The position numbers were made by a program, and so were the translations under genes. The notes beneath the pieces are model-generated. The model had not been told where the DNA came from, searched no databases, and saw only the letters and a program-made list of their open reading frames with translations. Of a stretch of 61,818 nt of DNA, positions 1 to 8,653 are shown in pieces. Within the stretch, counting starts at the first letter, position 1, and every line of letters begins with the position of its first letter. Source of the DNA: Myxococcota bacterium (GTDB taxonomy: Bacteria > Myxococcota_A > Polyangia > Palsa-1104 > JAEUJZ01); assembly GCA_025057315.1 (NCBI GenBank), contig JANWXW010000097.1, positions 1 to 61,818 on the forward strand. The letters run 5' to 3'.

Positions 1-582
1 AACATCGCCCCGGTGGACCTCGCGCAGGCCGCGATCGGCCCCGGCATGGCGGTGTTCACGCGCTACCGGCAGGTGCTGGACGCGCAGGGACGGCCGCTGC
101 CGGTGCGCGAGGCGCTCGCCTGGTTCGAGCAGCACGGCTTCGCCGAAGGCGAGTACGGGGTGGCCGAGACGCTGTCGAAGGCCAAGAACACGAGCGTGGA
201 GGGCATGCGGCAGGCGGGCATCGTCGAGTCGCGCCGCGGCCGCGTGCGGCTGCTCAAGCCAGACGAGCTGCCCGAAGGCTGGGACCCCAGCACCGACCAC
301 CGACTCACCGTCTGGGAGATGGTCCACTACCTGGTCCGGGCGCTCGAGTCTGGTGGCGAGACCAAGGCCGCGGCGCTCGTCGCCAAGCTGGGGGCCGGCG
401 CCGAGGTCGCCCGCGAGCTGGCCTACCGCCTGTATACCATCTGCGATCGCAAAAAGCGCGCCCAGGAGGCATTTCAGTACAATGCCCTTGTGCAGAGCTG
501 GCCCGAGATCGCCCGCCTCGCCCGCGACCTCGGCACCCCCCGTGCCGAACAGACGAGCTTGTTCCGTGGAGGCGAAGGATGA
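1..582 (+). CDS. DUF1156 (COG1743) adenine-specific DNA methylase, 3' part
   Basis: This is the C-terminal 193 residues of a DUF1156/COG1743 protein; the reading frame is open to the first base, so the start lies off the window. The family comprises large predicted adenine-specific DNA methylases with a Zn ribbon, found in defence islands with a DUF499 ATPase. Recognised family blocks are DLAQAAIGPGMAVF near the left edge, AWFEQHGFAEGEYG, AETLSKAKNTSV, and the tail ELAYRLYTIC...YNALVQSWPEIARLA. The methylase catalytic core is not in the window. From memory of the family, about 25-30 residues usually lie between VREAL and AWFEQ, and here the two abut, suggesting an in-frame deletion. The stop overlaps the cmr1 ATG by 4 bases (ATGA), so the two are probably translationally coupled. 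Confidence 0.85.
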   Translation, partial: NIAPVDLAQAAIGPGMAVFTRYRQVLDAQGRPLPVREALAWFEQHGFAEGEYGVAETLSKAKNTSVEGMRQAGIVESRRGRVRLLKPDELPEGWDPSTDHRLTVWEMVHYLVRALESGGETKAAALVAKLGAGAEVARELAYRLYTICDRKKRAQEAFQYNALVQSWPEIARLARDLGTPRAEQTSLFRGGEG

Positions 583-1994
583 GCAACCCCGTGAAGGACC
601 GCGCTTCCGATGTGCCCCAGGTCGCAGACAGCGCCCCGCGACCTGCCCCTGCCTACGAGAGCCTGCCAGCCCAGAAGATGCGCATGGCGCGGGGGGGGGC
701 AGAGGTCCGGACGATCGACGTTTGCCTGGAGGTCGTCACGCCGATTCTGGGCGGCAGTAGCCAGACCCGAAAGGTCGACGAGATCGATGTCATTCGGGCC
801 CCCACGGTGCGCGGCCACCTGCGCTTCTGGTGGCGGGCGCTGTATGCGCCCACGTGCGCGACGGCAGCGGAGCTTTACGAGCGCGAGAGCCGCCTGTGGG
901 GGCGCGCCGCGACGGACGAGGGCGGTCGCTCTGCCGTCGAGATCCAGATCGATGTCAGCAAGGCCGCCGCGCTTGATACAAGCGACATTCAGCTCTACAG
1001 CTCGAAGCAAGGCGAGGCGACGCCGGGTGCCTATGCGCTGTGGCCCGCGCGAGCAGAGAAAAAAACAGACAAGCCCGCGGCACCTCGTCGCAAACCGGGC
1101 ACGCGATGTCGGCTCACGCTCAAAGTCGCCGGCACCGAGGAGCAGGAGGCCGAGGTCCGCAACGCCCTGCGGGCCTGGATTCTCTTTGGTGGCTACGGCA
1201 GCCGCACGCGGCGCGGGCTCGGGAGCCTGAAGGTTATTGGAGACGTTGATGGCTGGCTGCCGGCCGCCGCGACGCGTGACGGGCTCACGAACCTTTTCGG
1301 CCTCGATATCTTTGCGAAACCTGAGAGAAAGCCCGGAGACGTGCCGTGGCTCGGCGGCGCGTCCCTCCACGTGGGCCGCCGTGCAGATCCCGACGCCCAG
1401 AAGGTTTGGACGACGGCGCTCGATTGGCTCAAAGAGTTCCGGCAGGGTACAAGCGGCAATCCAGGTCATCGGGCACGCGAGCCCGACCCCACCAAGACGC
1501 AGCCCCAGCGGCCGTCGATCTCGAACTGGCCGGAGGCGGACAAAATCCGCCACATCAAACAGAAGACAAAGAGTCACAAGCCAAGACACAACGCAACCCC
1601 CGCCTGGCCGCGCGCGGGATTCGGCCTGCCCATCATCGGGCAGTTCCAGAAGAGCGCACGCGACGGGGGATACCACGACGAACCCGACGGCTTCGAGCTC
1701 CGCTGGCGCTGCGGGGACACCGAGCACGATCGGCTCGCCAGCCCGCTCATCGTGAAGGCACTGCCGCTGGCCAACGGCACCTTCGTGCCGTGTGCGCTGT
1801 GGCTCAACCGCGCCTACCCCCGCGGCGAGGTGATTCTCCACGGCGAGGCCCAAAAATCGGCTGCCCCGTTTGACCGCCTTGTGGCTCCAGAGGATACGCC
1901 GCGGTTTTCTGCCCTCGAAAACCAGCCCAGCCTCCGCCGGGCGTTTCTCAACTGGCTCCACACCAACTACCAGACGACGGTGGTGGCCCCATGA
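579..1994 (+). CDS. cmr1: Type III-B CRISPR RAMP protein Cmr1
   Basis: Cmr1 is a RAMP-fold subunit of the type III-B effector that binds near the 3' end of the crRNA/target duplex. The 471-residue product has the family's N-terminal RAMP strand and loop (LEVVTPILGGSSQ, about residues 50-62) and the characteristic RGHLRFWWRALY block (about 79-90). It also has the glycine-rich segment FGGYGSRTRRGLGSL (about 200-215), and a second RAMP repeat follows with GFGLPIIGQF (about 348). Its ATG overlaps the stop of the methylase gene and its stop overlaps the cmr2 ATG, both as 4-base ATGA junctions. The length is normal for the family. Roughly 50 residues before the first RAMP strand look low in complexity. 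Confidence 0.93.
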   Translation: MSNPVKDRASDVPQVADSAPRPAPAYESLPAQKMRMARGGAEVRTIDVCLEVVTPILGGSSQTRKVDEIDVIRAPTVRGHLRFWWRALYAPTCATAAELYERESRLWGRAATDEGGRSAVEIQIDVSKAAALDTSDIQLYSSKQGEATPGAYALWPARAEKKTDKPAAPRRKPGTRCRLTLKVAGTEEQEAEVRNALRAWILFGGYGSRTRRGLGSLKVIGDVDGWLPAAATRDGLTNLFGLDIFAKPERKPGDVPWLGGASLHVGRRADPDAQKVWTTALDWLKEFRQGTSGNPGHRAREPDPTKTQPQRPSISNWPEADKIRHIKQKTKSHKPRHNATPAWPRAGFGLPIIGQFQKSARDGGYHDEPDGFELRWRCGDTEHDRLASPLIVKALPLANGTFVPCALWLNRAYPRGEVILHGEAQKSAAPFDRLVAPEDTPRFSALENQPSLRRAFLNWLHTNYQTTVVAP

Positions 1995-3775
1995 CCGCGC
2001 ACCTGCTGCTCGCTACGCTCGGGCCCGTGCAGGAGTTTATTGCCCAGGCGCGCCGCACGCGCGATCTCTGGTACGGAAGCCACCTTCTGTCGGAGCTCGG
2101 TCGTGCCGCCGCACGCGAGCTCATTGGCGGCGGCGCAGAGCTCATCTTCCCGGCCTTGCAAAGAGGGGATGCGGAGCTCCGGCCGTGCCTTGGGCCGCTG
2201 CGGTCCAACGACACGCCTCCCCTGAACGTCGCCAACAAGCTCTTGGCGGAGGTCCCCGATGGGGTGGACCCCCAGCAGCTTGTGCGGGCGGTGCGCGACG
2301 GGGTCATGAAGTACTGGCGCGACGAGCTGGCTGCGCCTGTCAAGGCACGGTGCGCCGCTCTGCTCGCCCCCGGGATCGACGAGGTGTGGACCGAGCAGGT
2401 GGACACGTTTCTGGAGTTTGCGGCAAGCTGGTTGCCCCTGGGGGATTACGCCGAGACGCGCCGGCGGTTGGAGCAAGCCATTGCCGGTCGCAAGCTGCTG
2501 CGCGATTTTAGGCCCTGGACTTGCATCCGCGGCAACGTGCCAAAATCGAGCCTCGACGGCGGGCGCGAGACGGTGTTGCGGCCCCCCAGGGAGCGCGCCC
2601 GCAACCTCGTGCGCAAGTACCGCATCGCCGACGGCGAGCAGCTCGATGCCGTCGGGCTCGTCAAGCGCGCTGGGGGCGAGCCAGAGCAGTTCCTGCCGCT
2701 GGTCAACGTCGCGCTCGCATCGTGGTTGCAGCGGGCAAACCAGGTGGCGTCCTCGGAGCTCGATAGGCTCCAAGCCGCATGCCATAGGGCCGACCTGCCG
2801 CGGGTGGCGCGCAAGGACCTGCCCTGTGGGGCGCTGTTTCGTTTCGAGGCCAGCGTGCTGCTGCCAAGCCGCTGGCGCTCGGTCTTGGAGGAGCAGGGGT
2901 TCGAGGGCAACGCGGAGGAGTGGGGCCGGCAGCACGTGCAGCCTATCTTCAACCGGATCGCGGAACCGTATCCCTACGTCGCCTGTCTGGTAGCCGACGG
3001 CGACCATATGGGCCGGGCGATCGACCGCTTGGGCTCGGCGGCCGCTCACCGCGTTTTTTCGCGGGCGCTTGCGAGGTTTGCCAGCGAGGCGCGACGGGTG
3101 GTGGAGCAAGCGCACTTCGGTTCTCTCGTCTATGCAGGCGGAGACGACGTGCTGGCGTTCCTGCCGCTTCCGCAGGCCCTGTCGTGCGCAGACGACCTCC
3201 GCACGAGGTTCGCCGAGGCGATGGCCGCTGCCTGCCCGTCGATGGCCGAGGCAGAGCGGCCGACGCTGTCGATTGGCCTGGGCATCGGCCACCTCATGGA
3301 GAGCATGGGCGACCTGCTGGCGCTCGGGCGGCAGGCGGAGCGCGAGGCCAAGCGCCGCCGCAACGCGCTGGCGGTGCTGGTGGACAAGCGTTCCGGCGGC
3401 ATGCGCTCCTGGTGTGCGTCGTGGCATCAAGATCCCGTTGGGGCCTTGCGCAGCGCCAACCAGTGGCTCCAGGGCCGCCTTCCATCGCGCAAGGTGTACG
3501 AGATCGCACGCACGCTGCAGCGCCTGCCAGAACCTGGCCAAGGGGCCGATGCTGGCTGGGCCCGCGTGCTCGCGTTGGAGGTCAGGCGGTCCCTCGCACG
3601 TGTCGAGGGTGGTGCCCTGACTCCCGAGAGCGTCGGCCTCGTGCTTGACGAGACAGCTGGCTACGCCGCGCTGCGCAGGCGGGTCCGTGAGTGGGTGGAC
3701 CTTATGCTGATTGCCCGCACGTTCGCGCAAGCGGAGCCGCACAAGTGGCGGCGGGCAGAGGAGGCTGCCGCATGA
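1991..3775 (+). CDS. cmr2: Cas10/Cmr2 without HD domain
   Basis: This is the large subunit of the Cmr complex, predicted to make cyclic oligoadenylates from ATP when target RNA is bound. The product is 594 residues, whereas Cmr2 proteins with an HD domain are typically 800 or more. The protein begins directly at the block that normally follows the HD domain (GPVQEFIAQARRTRDLWYGS, about residues 11-30), so the HD nuclease domain is absent. The polymerase palm is intact: ADGDHMG at about 335-341 and YAGGDDVLAF at 381-390, with GGDD at 383-386. The ATG overlaps the cmr1 stop and sits in an unbroken operon, so loss of the 5' half by a frameshift is unlikely; no HD motif is encoded upstream because cmr1 occupies that DNA. 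Inference: signalling is retained and HD-dependent DNA cleavage is lost. Confidence 0.93.
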   Translation: MTAHLLLATLGPVQEFIAQARRTRDLWYGSHLLSELGRAAARELIGGGAELIFPALQRGDAELRPCLGPLRSNDTPPLNVANKLLAEVPDGVDPQQLVRAVRDGVMKYWRDELAAPVKARCAALLAPGIDEVWTEQVDTFLEFAASWLPLGDYAETRRRLEQAIAGRKLLRDFRPWTCIRGNVPKSSLDGGRETVLRPPRERARNLVRKYRIADGEQLDAVGLVKRAGGEPEQFLPLVNVALASWLQRANQVASSELDRLQAACHRADLPRVARKDLPCGALFRFEASVLLPSRWRSVLEEQGFEGNAEEWGRQHVQPIFNRIAEPYPYVACLVADGDHMGRAIDRLGSAAAHRVFSRALARFASEARRVVEQAHFGSLVYAGGDDVLAFLPLPQALSCADDLRTRFAEAMAAACPSMAEAERPTLSIGLGIGHLMESMGDLLALGRQAEREAKRRRNALAVLVDKRSGGMRSWCASWHQDPVGALRSANQWLQGRLPSRKVYEIARTLQRLPEPGQGADAGWARVLALEVRRSLARVEGGALTPESVGLVLDETAGYAALRRRVREWVDLMLIARTFAQAEPHKWRRAEEAAA

Positions 3776-4938
3776 CGACGACCACATGTGTCGCCCTTGT
3801 TCCCCGCGACGGCCTCTTCTGCAAAGACGGCCGGGGCTGGCACACGAGCACATCCGGCCGCGGGCACGGACTCGACTGGCCCTGGCCATCTACGATCCTG
3901 GGCGTCTTGCGCACGGCCTGGGGACGGAGCGAAGAGGAAAGGTGCGGCGCTGTCCTGGGCCCCGACGAGTGGCGGAGGTGCACCGCCGCGGTTCGGCTCG
4001 GACGGACGCTTGTACTCCGTCGGGCGCACGGCAGACCCTGGGACTTCGCGGATACCGTCTGGCCCGTGCCGGCAGATGCGCTCTGGCTCGACGGCCACAC
4101 GCGCGTTTATCGGCTCACTCCCCAGCCGTCCGCGGTGCCGACCCTGGGGCGCGACGACGACGAGGCGCGAGAGGCGCTGTGGCGCCCGCAGCTGGAGGAA
4201 CGGGGCAAACCGCTTCCACCGCCCCGCTGGTGGAACAGCGAGGACTTCGTAGCGTGGCTGGCTGGACGGCCCGTCGACGTTCGCGCTCGCGAGCAGGTCC
4301 TTGGCACGGTCTGGCGGGTTCAGGTCCATGTCGGCATCCTTCCGGAGCAGCTTACGGCCGACGAGGGCGTTCTCTTTGCGCACGACGTCCTGGAGACGCT
4401 CGAGCGGGGCGCCGAATGGGCCATTGGCGCCGAGGTGACGCTTGCGGACGGCGCGCTCTCCGGCGTGGCGACGGTCGGCGCGGATGCTCGTCTGGCCTGG
4501 ATAGAACCGCTGCCGGCCGAGCTGTTCGCACCACCAGCACCCCTGCTCGCTGCATTCAACCGGCCAAGTCAGGGGCTGCGGATCGTCGCGGTCACGCCGC
4601 TGTGCTGCGACAAAGGCTGGGTGCCGGATGGGTTTGCCGCAAACGGAAACCAGTACACCGGGCGCCTGCCCGGTGTGGATGCCGAGCTGGTTCTGCGCGC
4701 GGCCTTCGTCCCGCGGCCGATTCATGTCTCGGGCTGGGACATGGCGGCCGGGACGCCCAAGCCGACCTCGCGCATGGTGGCCCCTGGTTCTGTGTATTTC
4801 TTCGAGCGCACCGATGGGAAACCTTTCGGCGAGGCCGATGCCCGCTCGCTCTGGCTTGCGGTGCTCGGCCGGCGCACGGATGAAGGGTTCGGCCGCATCG
4901 TCCCGGGAACCTGGAGCCCGGCAAGGAGCACGCCATGA
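3772..4938 (+). CDS. cmr3: Type III-B RAMP protein Cmr3
   Basis: Cmr3 is the 5'-handle-binding RAMP subunit that pairs with Cmr2. The start chosen is the ATG overlapping the cmr2 stop (ATGA), giving 388 residues; the frame is open further upstream inside cmr2. The N-terminal block (VPRDGLFCKDGRGW, then GLDWPWPSTILGVLRTAWG at about 34-52) is typical of Cmr3, where the segment between the first RAMP strand and the glycine-rich helix is rich in W and P. The C-terminal half holds the second RAMP fold, ending near LGRRTDEGFGRIVPG. It is co-translated with cmr2 and cmr4 (ATGA overlap at both ends). Confidence 0.92.
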   Translation: MTTTTCVALVPRDGLFCKDGRGWHTSTSGRGHGLDWPWPSTILGVLRTAWGRSEEERCGAVLGPDEWRRCTAAVRLGRTLVLRRAHGRPWDFADTVWPVPADALWLDGHTRVYRLTPQPSAVPTLGRDDDEAREALWRPQLEERGKPLPPPRWWNSEDFVAWLAGRPVDVRAREQVLGTVWRVQVHVGILPEQLTADEGVLFAHDVLETLERGAEWAIGAEVTLADGALSGVATVGADARLAWIEPLPAELFAPPAPLLAAFNRPSQGLRIVAVTPLCCDKGWVPDGFAANGNQYTGRLPGVDAELVLRAAFVPRPIHVSGWDMAAGTPKPTSRMVAPGSVYFFERTDGKPFGEADARSLWLAVLGRRTDEGFGRIVPGTWSPARSTP

Positions 4939-5801
4939 GGATGAGACCCTTTGTTCTGCACGCCCTGTCCCCCCTGCACGCTGGCACCGGGCACGCGGCA
5001 GACGTCATCGACTTGCCGGTCGCCCGCATGAAGGCGACGGGCATTCCGTTTGTGCCCGGCTCCTCGATCAAAGGCGTGCTGCGGGATGCGCGTCGCGCCC
5101 GCCATCTAGGAAATCAACCAGAAAATCAAGAAGATCAAGAAAAGACCGAGGCTGTCTTCGGTCCCTCCGATGACCCGGCTGCACACGCCGGGGCGCTCGT
5201 CGTCGGCGATGCGCGCCTGTTGGCGCTCCCGGTGCGGAGCTTCCGGGGCACATTTGCCTGGACGACCTCGCCGCTGCTGCTCGCGCTCGCCAAGCGCGAC
5301 CTCGGGCAGACATCACTTCGGGTTCCTCGCATCGACGGACGCGGGGCGCAGGTTGTGCAGGGAAATTGCATCGTTCACAAAGGCAAACTGTACCTCGAGG
5401 AGCTCGATCTGCCCGCAACCGAGTCGGATGACGCAACCGCGTGGGCGAGAAGGCTCGCACCGCTTGCGTCGCCCGGAGAGGACATCTTCACCAAGCGCTT
5501 CGCCGTGGTGGACGACGACACGATGGCATTTTTGTGGGAGACGGCCACCCAGGTGGATGCGCGTGTTCGCCTCGATGACAGAACGCGCACCGTCGCTGCT
5601 GGCGCGCTGTGGCTGGAGGAGAGCCTGCCGCCGGAAACCCTGCTCATTGGCCTGCTGGCGGCCGACCGGAGCCGTCGGCACGGGGTCGCCATGAGCCCCG
5701 ATGATGTTCTGACCTTCGCCCTCGCGGGCGAGGAAGTCCACCAGCTCGGCGGCAAGGCCTCGGTCGGACGAGGATGCTGTCGCATCATTCCGGTCATGTG
5801 A
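4935..5801 (+). CDS. cmr4: Type III-B backbone RNase Cmr4
   Basis: Cmr4 is the repeated Cas7-like backbone subunit that cuts target RNA at 6-nt intervals. The 288-residue product has the family motifs in order: LSPLHAGTG (11-19); VIDLPVAR with Asp26, which by motif matches the catalytic aspartate of Cmr4; GSSIKGVLRD near 44-53; and the C-terminal glycine-rich stretch GGKASVGRGCCR. All expected RNase features are present, so target-RNA slicing is probably intact. The ATG overlaps the cmr3 stop. A 13-base gap holding a strong ribosome binding site (AAAGGAGG) separates it from cmr5. Confidence 0.94.
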   Translation: MRMRPFVLHALSPLHAGTGHAADVIDLPVARMKATGIPFVPGSSIKGVLRDARRARHLGNQPENQEDQEKTEAVFGPSDDPAAHAGALVVGDARLLALPVRSFRGTFAWTTSPLLLALAKRDLGQTSLRVPRIDGRGAQVVQGNCIVHKGKLYLEELDLPATESDDATAWARRLAPLASPGEDIFTKRFAVVDDDTMAFLWETATQVDARVRLDDRTRTVAAGALWLEESLPPETLLIGLLAADRSRRHGVAMSPDDVLTFALAGEEVHQLGGKASVGRGCCRIIPVM

Positions 5802-5814
5802 AAGGAGGTGGGCC

Positions 5815-6192
5815 GTGGGGAAGACTGAGAGAGTCCAGCACGCACTTCTTCGCGACCAGCGCCGTGCCCTGCACGCCTATGACTCGGTCAGCAAAGTACC
5901 CAAGGAGCAGCAGAGGGACTACAAGATCGCCGTGAACGACCTTGGCGCCAACATCCTGCGGGGAGGGCTGTGCGCGGCCCTTGCTTCCGTGCAACGGCTT
6001 GGGAGTCGGGGGGAGGTTCTCCTCGCTCATCTGGCGAGCGCGAACGTGTCTGGACTGGAGGGTGTAAAGCCCCAGGACCTTGCCCAGCGCGTGCAGAAGC
6101 TGGATGCCGACCAGTACATCATCGCCACGCGCGAGTTTCTCCAGGTGGCCACCTGGCTCAAGCGCGCCGTGCAGGCCACGTTCGAGGAATGA
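5815..6192 (+). CDS. cmr5: Type III-B small subunit Cmr5
   Basis: Cmr5 is the small all-helical subunit that forms the inner filament of the complex (Cas11-like). The 125-residue product has a typical length and composition. A helix around residues 1-35 is rich in R, K and Q, followed by DLGANILRGGLCAALASVQR (about 42-61), and the protein ends with QYIIATREFLQVATWLKRAV. The start is GTG, fixed by AAAGGAGG located 6-13 bases upstream; no nearby ATG fits. The stop overlaps the cmr6 ATG. Confidence 0.9.
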   Translation: MGKTERVQHALLRDQRRALHAYDSVSKVPKEQQRDYKIAVNDLGANILRGGLCAALASVQRLGSRGEVLLAHLASANVSGLEGVKPQDLAQRVQKLDADQYIIATREFLQVATWLKRAVQATFEE

Positions 6193-7364
6193 CCATGCGA
6201 GAGGCTCTCCCTCAACTCGAAACTCCCGAGCATGTGGCGCTGGCCTACAACGCGTGGGCTCCGGTGGGCGAGGACGGCAAGGTGCCCGACGACCGGCGAG
6301 CGAGCTGGCTCTCCAGCCTGGAGGGTATCGCCATATCAAGCGATTACGCTTGCAGCTTCGAGCGTTGGAAGAAGAGCTTGTCGGCGGCCGGGGCTCGCGT
6401 CTTCGAGCTGGTCCTTGCCAGCCGGCTTCTTGTGGGGCACGGAAACTCCAGCGCCACCGACGTTGGCCTCACCGTGCATCACACGTGGGGCGTCCCGGTC
6501 ATCCCCGGATCGGCACTGAAGGGCCTTGTGGCCCACTTCGTCGATGCGACCTATGGTCCCAGCGATCCGGAGCGGTGGCCGTGGGAACAAGAGGGCGACG
6601 AGCGCACGCGGGCCGACTACCAGGGTGTGATTTGGCGTGGCCGGCGCATCGAGCGCGGGCCTGGTGCGGTGTACCGGGCGCTCTTTGGTGCACCCGAGGC
6701 CGACGAGGACGAGGCGATGCGAGCGCGGGGCTTCGATGCAGGGGCAACCGCCGGCCTGGTCGTCTTCCACGACGCCCTCTATGTGCCGGGCAGTGCGCCC
6801 AACGACAAGCCCTTTGTGCCCGATGTGCTGACCGTGCACCAAAAGGGCTACTATGACTCATTGGGCGGAAGCTGGCCCAACGACTACGACAGCCCCAACC
6901 CGGTGGCGTTTCTCACCGTGCGGCCCGGCGTGCGCTTCCTCTTCGCACTGTCTGGCCCCCAGGACTGGACGGAGCTCGCCGAGCGGCTGCTCCGCGATGC
7001 GCTGGAAACATGGGGCGTCGGCGGCAAGACGAGCTTGGGATATGGGCGCCTGAGGGCATCTGGGTGCTCCCCGGACTCCAGGCGACCGGCAACTGCCTCG
7101 CCAGCGGGCCCGCCTCCCAAGGCTAGAGACCAAGTCGAGGCGATCCTGCTGGAAGAGCGCACGAAAAAGGGCGGATGGAAGGCTCGACATGAGCCGTCGG
7201 GGCTGTCCGGCCCCATTCACAACAGCGACGCTGTGCCAGCCACGGCAAAAGCCGGAGACCGCATCACGCTCATCGTCGCTTCGGTGAGCAAGGGGGAGAT
7301 GGCCTTCCATGTCCCGAACCCATCGACGACCGAACAGCCGAAGAAGAAGCAAAAGGGAAAGTGA
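6189..7364 (+). CDS. cmr6: Type III-B RAMP protein Cmr6 with C-terminal extension
   Basis: Cmr6 caps the 3' end of the Cmr filament. The chosen ATG overlaps the cmr5 stop and gives 391 residues; a second in-frame ATG lies two codons later. RAMP signatures are LVGHGNSSATDVGLTVHHTWG (about 81-100, the loop that grips RNA), VPVIPGSALKGLVAHF (about 101-116) and GVGGKTSLGYGRL near residue 285. After the RAMP fold there is about a 95-residue extension: a linker followed by VEAILLEERTKKGGWKARHE, GLSGPIHN and DRITLIVASV. This looks like a small beta-barrel (OB/S1-like) module, and it ends in a lysine-rich tail. The extension is the unusual part; its fold is an inference. Confidence 0.92.
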   Translation: MTMREALPQLETPEHVALAYNAWAPVGEDGKVPDDRRASWLSSLEGIAISSDYACSFERWKKSLSAAGARVFELVLASRLLVGHGNSSATDVGLTVHHTWGVPVIPGSALKGLVAHFVDATYGPSDPERWPWEQEGDERTRADYQGVIWRGRRIERGPGAVYRALFGAPEADEDEAMRARGFDAGATAGLVVFHDALYVPGSAPNDKPFVPDVLTVHQKGYYDSLGGSWPNDYDSPNPVAFLTVRPGVRFLFALSGPQDWTELAERLLRDALETWGVGGKTSLGYGRLRASGCSPDSRRPATASPAGPPPKARDQVEAILLEERTKKGGWKARHEPSGLSGPIHNSDAVPATAKAGDRITLIVASVSKGEMAFHVPNPSTTEQPKKKQKGK

Positions 7365-7373
7365 GGGATGTAG

Positions 7374-8639
7374 ATGACAGAGCCCACCTCTACGTTGCTC
7401 ATCTGTACCGTCGGCGGCACTCCGGAGCCGGTGGTTGCTGCACTGAAGCACTGGCAGCCCAAGCGGGTTTGCTTCGTGCACACGCCGCAGACGAAAAACG
7501 ATGTCGAGGGCAAGATCCTCCCGAAGGCGCGCGACGAGGGCGTGGACCTCGATGCTGGACGGTACCACCTGCTCGCGCTGTCGGACGGCCAGGATCTGGC
7601 AAGATGCGTCGACGAGCTGAGGCCCCTGACACCCCAAGTCACAGAGTGGGCTGGGCGCGGGGACGGCTTTCGGGTCGTCGTCGATTTCACCGGTGGCACC
7701 AAGTGCATGTCGGCAGCGATTGGTCTGCAGGCCAGCCGCTGGCCCTGCCTGTTTTCGTACGTCGGCGGCGGCGAGCGGACCAAGGAGGGCGTGGGGGTCG
7801 TCGTCTCCGGCACCGAGAGGGTCGTCTACCAGGCGAACCCGTGGGACGCGCTCGGCTATCAAGCCGTCGAGGACTTCATCGTTTTGTTCGACCAGCGCGC
7901 CTTCCGCGCCGCGGCGCAGCTGGTTAAGAGGGCGAAGAGCCATGTGGACCGTCCGGATCGGAAGCGCGAGCTAGCCGCGCTGAAGCACCTTGCGCGCGCC
8001 TTCGATGCTTGGGACCGGTTCGACCACAAAAAGGCCAACAACAAGCTCAAGAACGTCACAAAAATGGCCAACGACCTGCGTGCGGCGCTCGGCCAACAGA
8101 AAGCCGATTGCGTTCTTGCGGAAATTGGCAAGCTGAACGGCCACCTCACCCAGCTTCTCGAGGCGACGCCCCCGAGCCGTCATCACGTGGTCGACCTGTT
8201 GGCGAACGCGAAACGCCGAAAGGACGAAGGCCGGATCGACGATGCCGTCGCCCGGCTCTATCGGGCCATCGAAGCCATGGCCCAGGTGGCTTGCAAGGAG
8301 CGCCACAGCATCGACAGCACCGAGCAGGTCCCTGTCGACCGCCTTCCCGAGACGCTCCGCGCGGAGTGGGCGTCGCGCGCCACCGAGGGCACCGTCCGGC
8401 TTGGGCTGCAGGACGCATACAGGTTCCTGGCAGCTCTAGGGGACCCCCTCGGCGAGATGTTCGAGCGCCTGGGGCTCCATGGCATGAGCTCACCCCTGCT
8501 CACGCGGAACCGGTCGATCCTTGCGCATGGCTTCGTTTGCGTGTCTGACAAAGACTTTAACAAGCTCTGGAGTGCGGCGCTGTCACTCGCGGATATCGAG
8601 GAAGCCAGTTTGCCATCCTTCCCCATCCTCGGGGGCTGA
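7374..8639 (+). CDS. CARF-HEPN type III accessory effector (TIGR02710-like)
   Basis: This is a predicted cyclic-oligoadenylate-activated ribonuclease. The N-terminal half is a Rossmann-like CARF sensor: LLICTVGGTPEPVVAALKHW (about 8-27) and VVVDFTGGTKCMSAAIGL (about 102-119), the two loops that bind the cyclic ligand. The middle is helical and rich in Lys/Arg. The C-terminal region carries an HEPN RNase motif: R378-N-R380-S-I-L-A-H385 satisfies R-x4-6-H, followed by GF. The length of 421 residues fits the TIGR02710 group. It lies 9 bases after cmr6 and 14 bases before the DUF499 gene. An intact GGDD in Cmr2 gives it a plausible activator. TIGR02710 membership is recalled from sequence patterns, not searched. 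Confidence 0.86.
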   Translation: MTEPTSTLLICTVGGTPEPVVAALKHWQPKRVCFVHTPQTKNDVEGKILPKARDEGVDLDAGRYHLLALSDGQDLARCVDELRPLTPQVTEWAGRGDGFRVVVDFTGGTKCMSAAIGLQASRWPCLFSYVGGGERTKEGVGVVVSGTERVVYQANPWDALGYQAVEDFIVLFDQRAFRAAAQLVKRAKSHVDRPDRKRELAALKHLARAFDAWDRFDHKKANNKLKNVTKMANDLRAALGQQKADCVLAEIGKLNGHLTQLLEATPPSRHHVVDLLANAKRRKDEGRIDDAVARLYRAIEAMAQVACKERHSIDSTEQVPVDRLPETLRAEWASRATEGTVRLGLQDAYRFLAALGDPLGEMFERLGLHGMSSPLLTRNRSILAHGFVCVSDKDFNKLWSAALSLADIEEASLPSFPILGG

Positions 8640-8653
8640 GCGGAGCACAGACG

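Noticed and set aside
474..1961. Long minus-strand frame opposite cmr1 (495 codons) and a similar one opposite cmr2
   Set aside because: High-GC shadow frames; the plus-strand genes have clear family motifs throughout.
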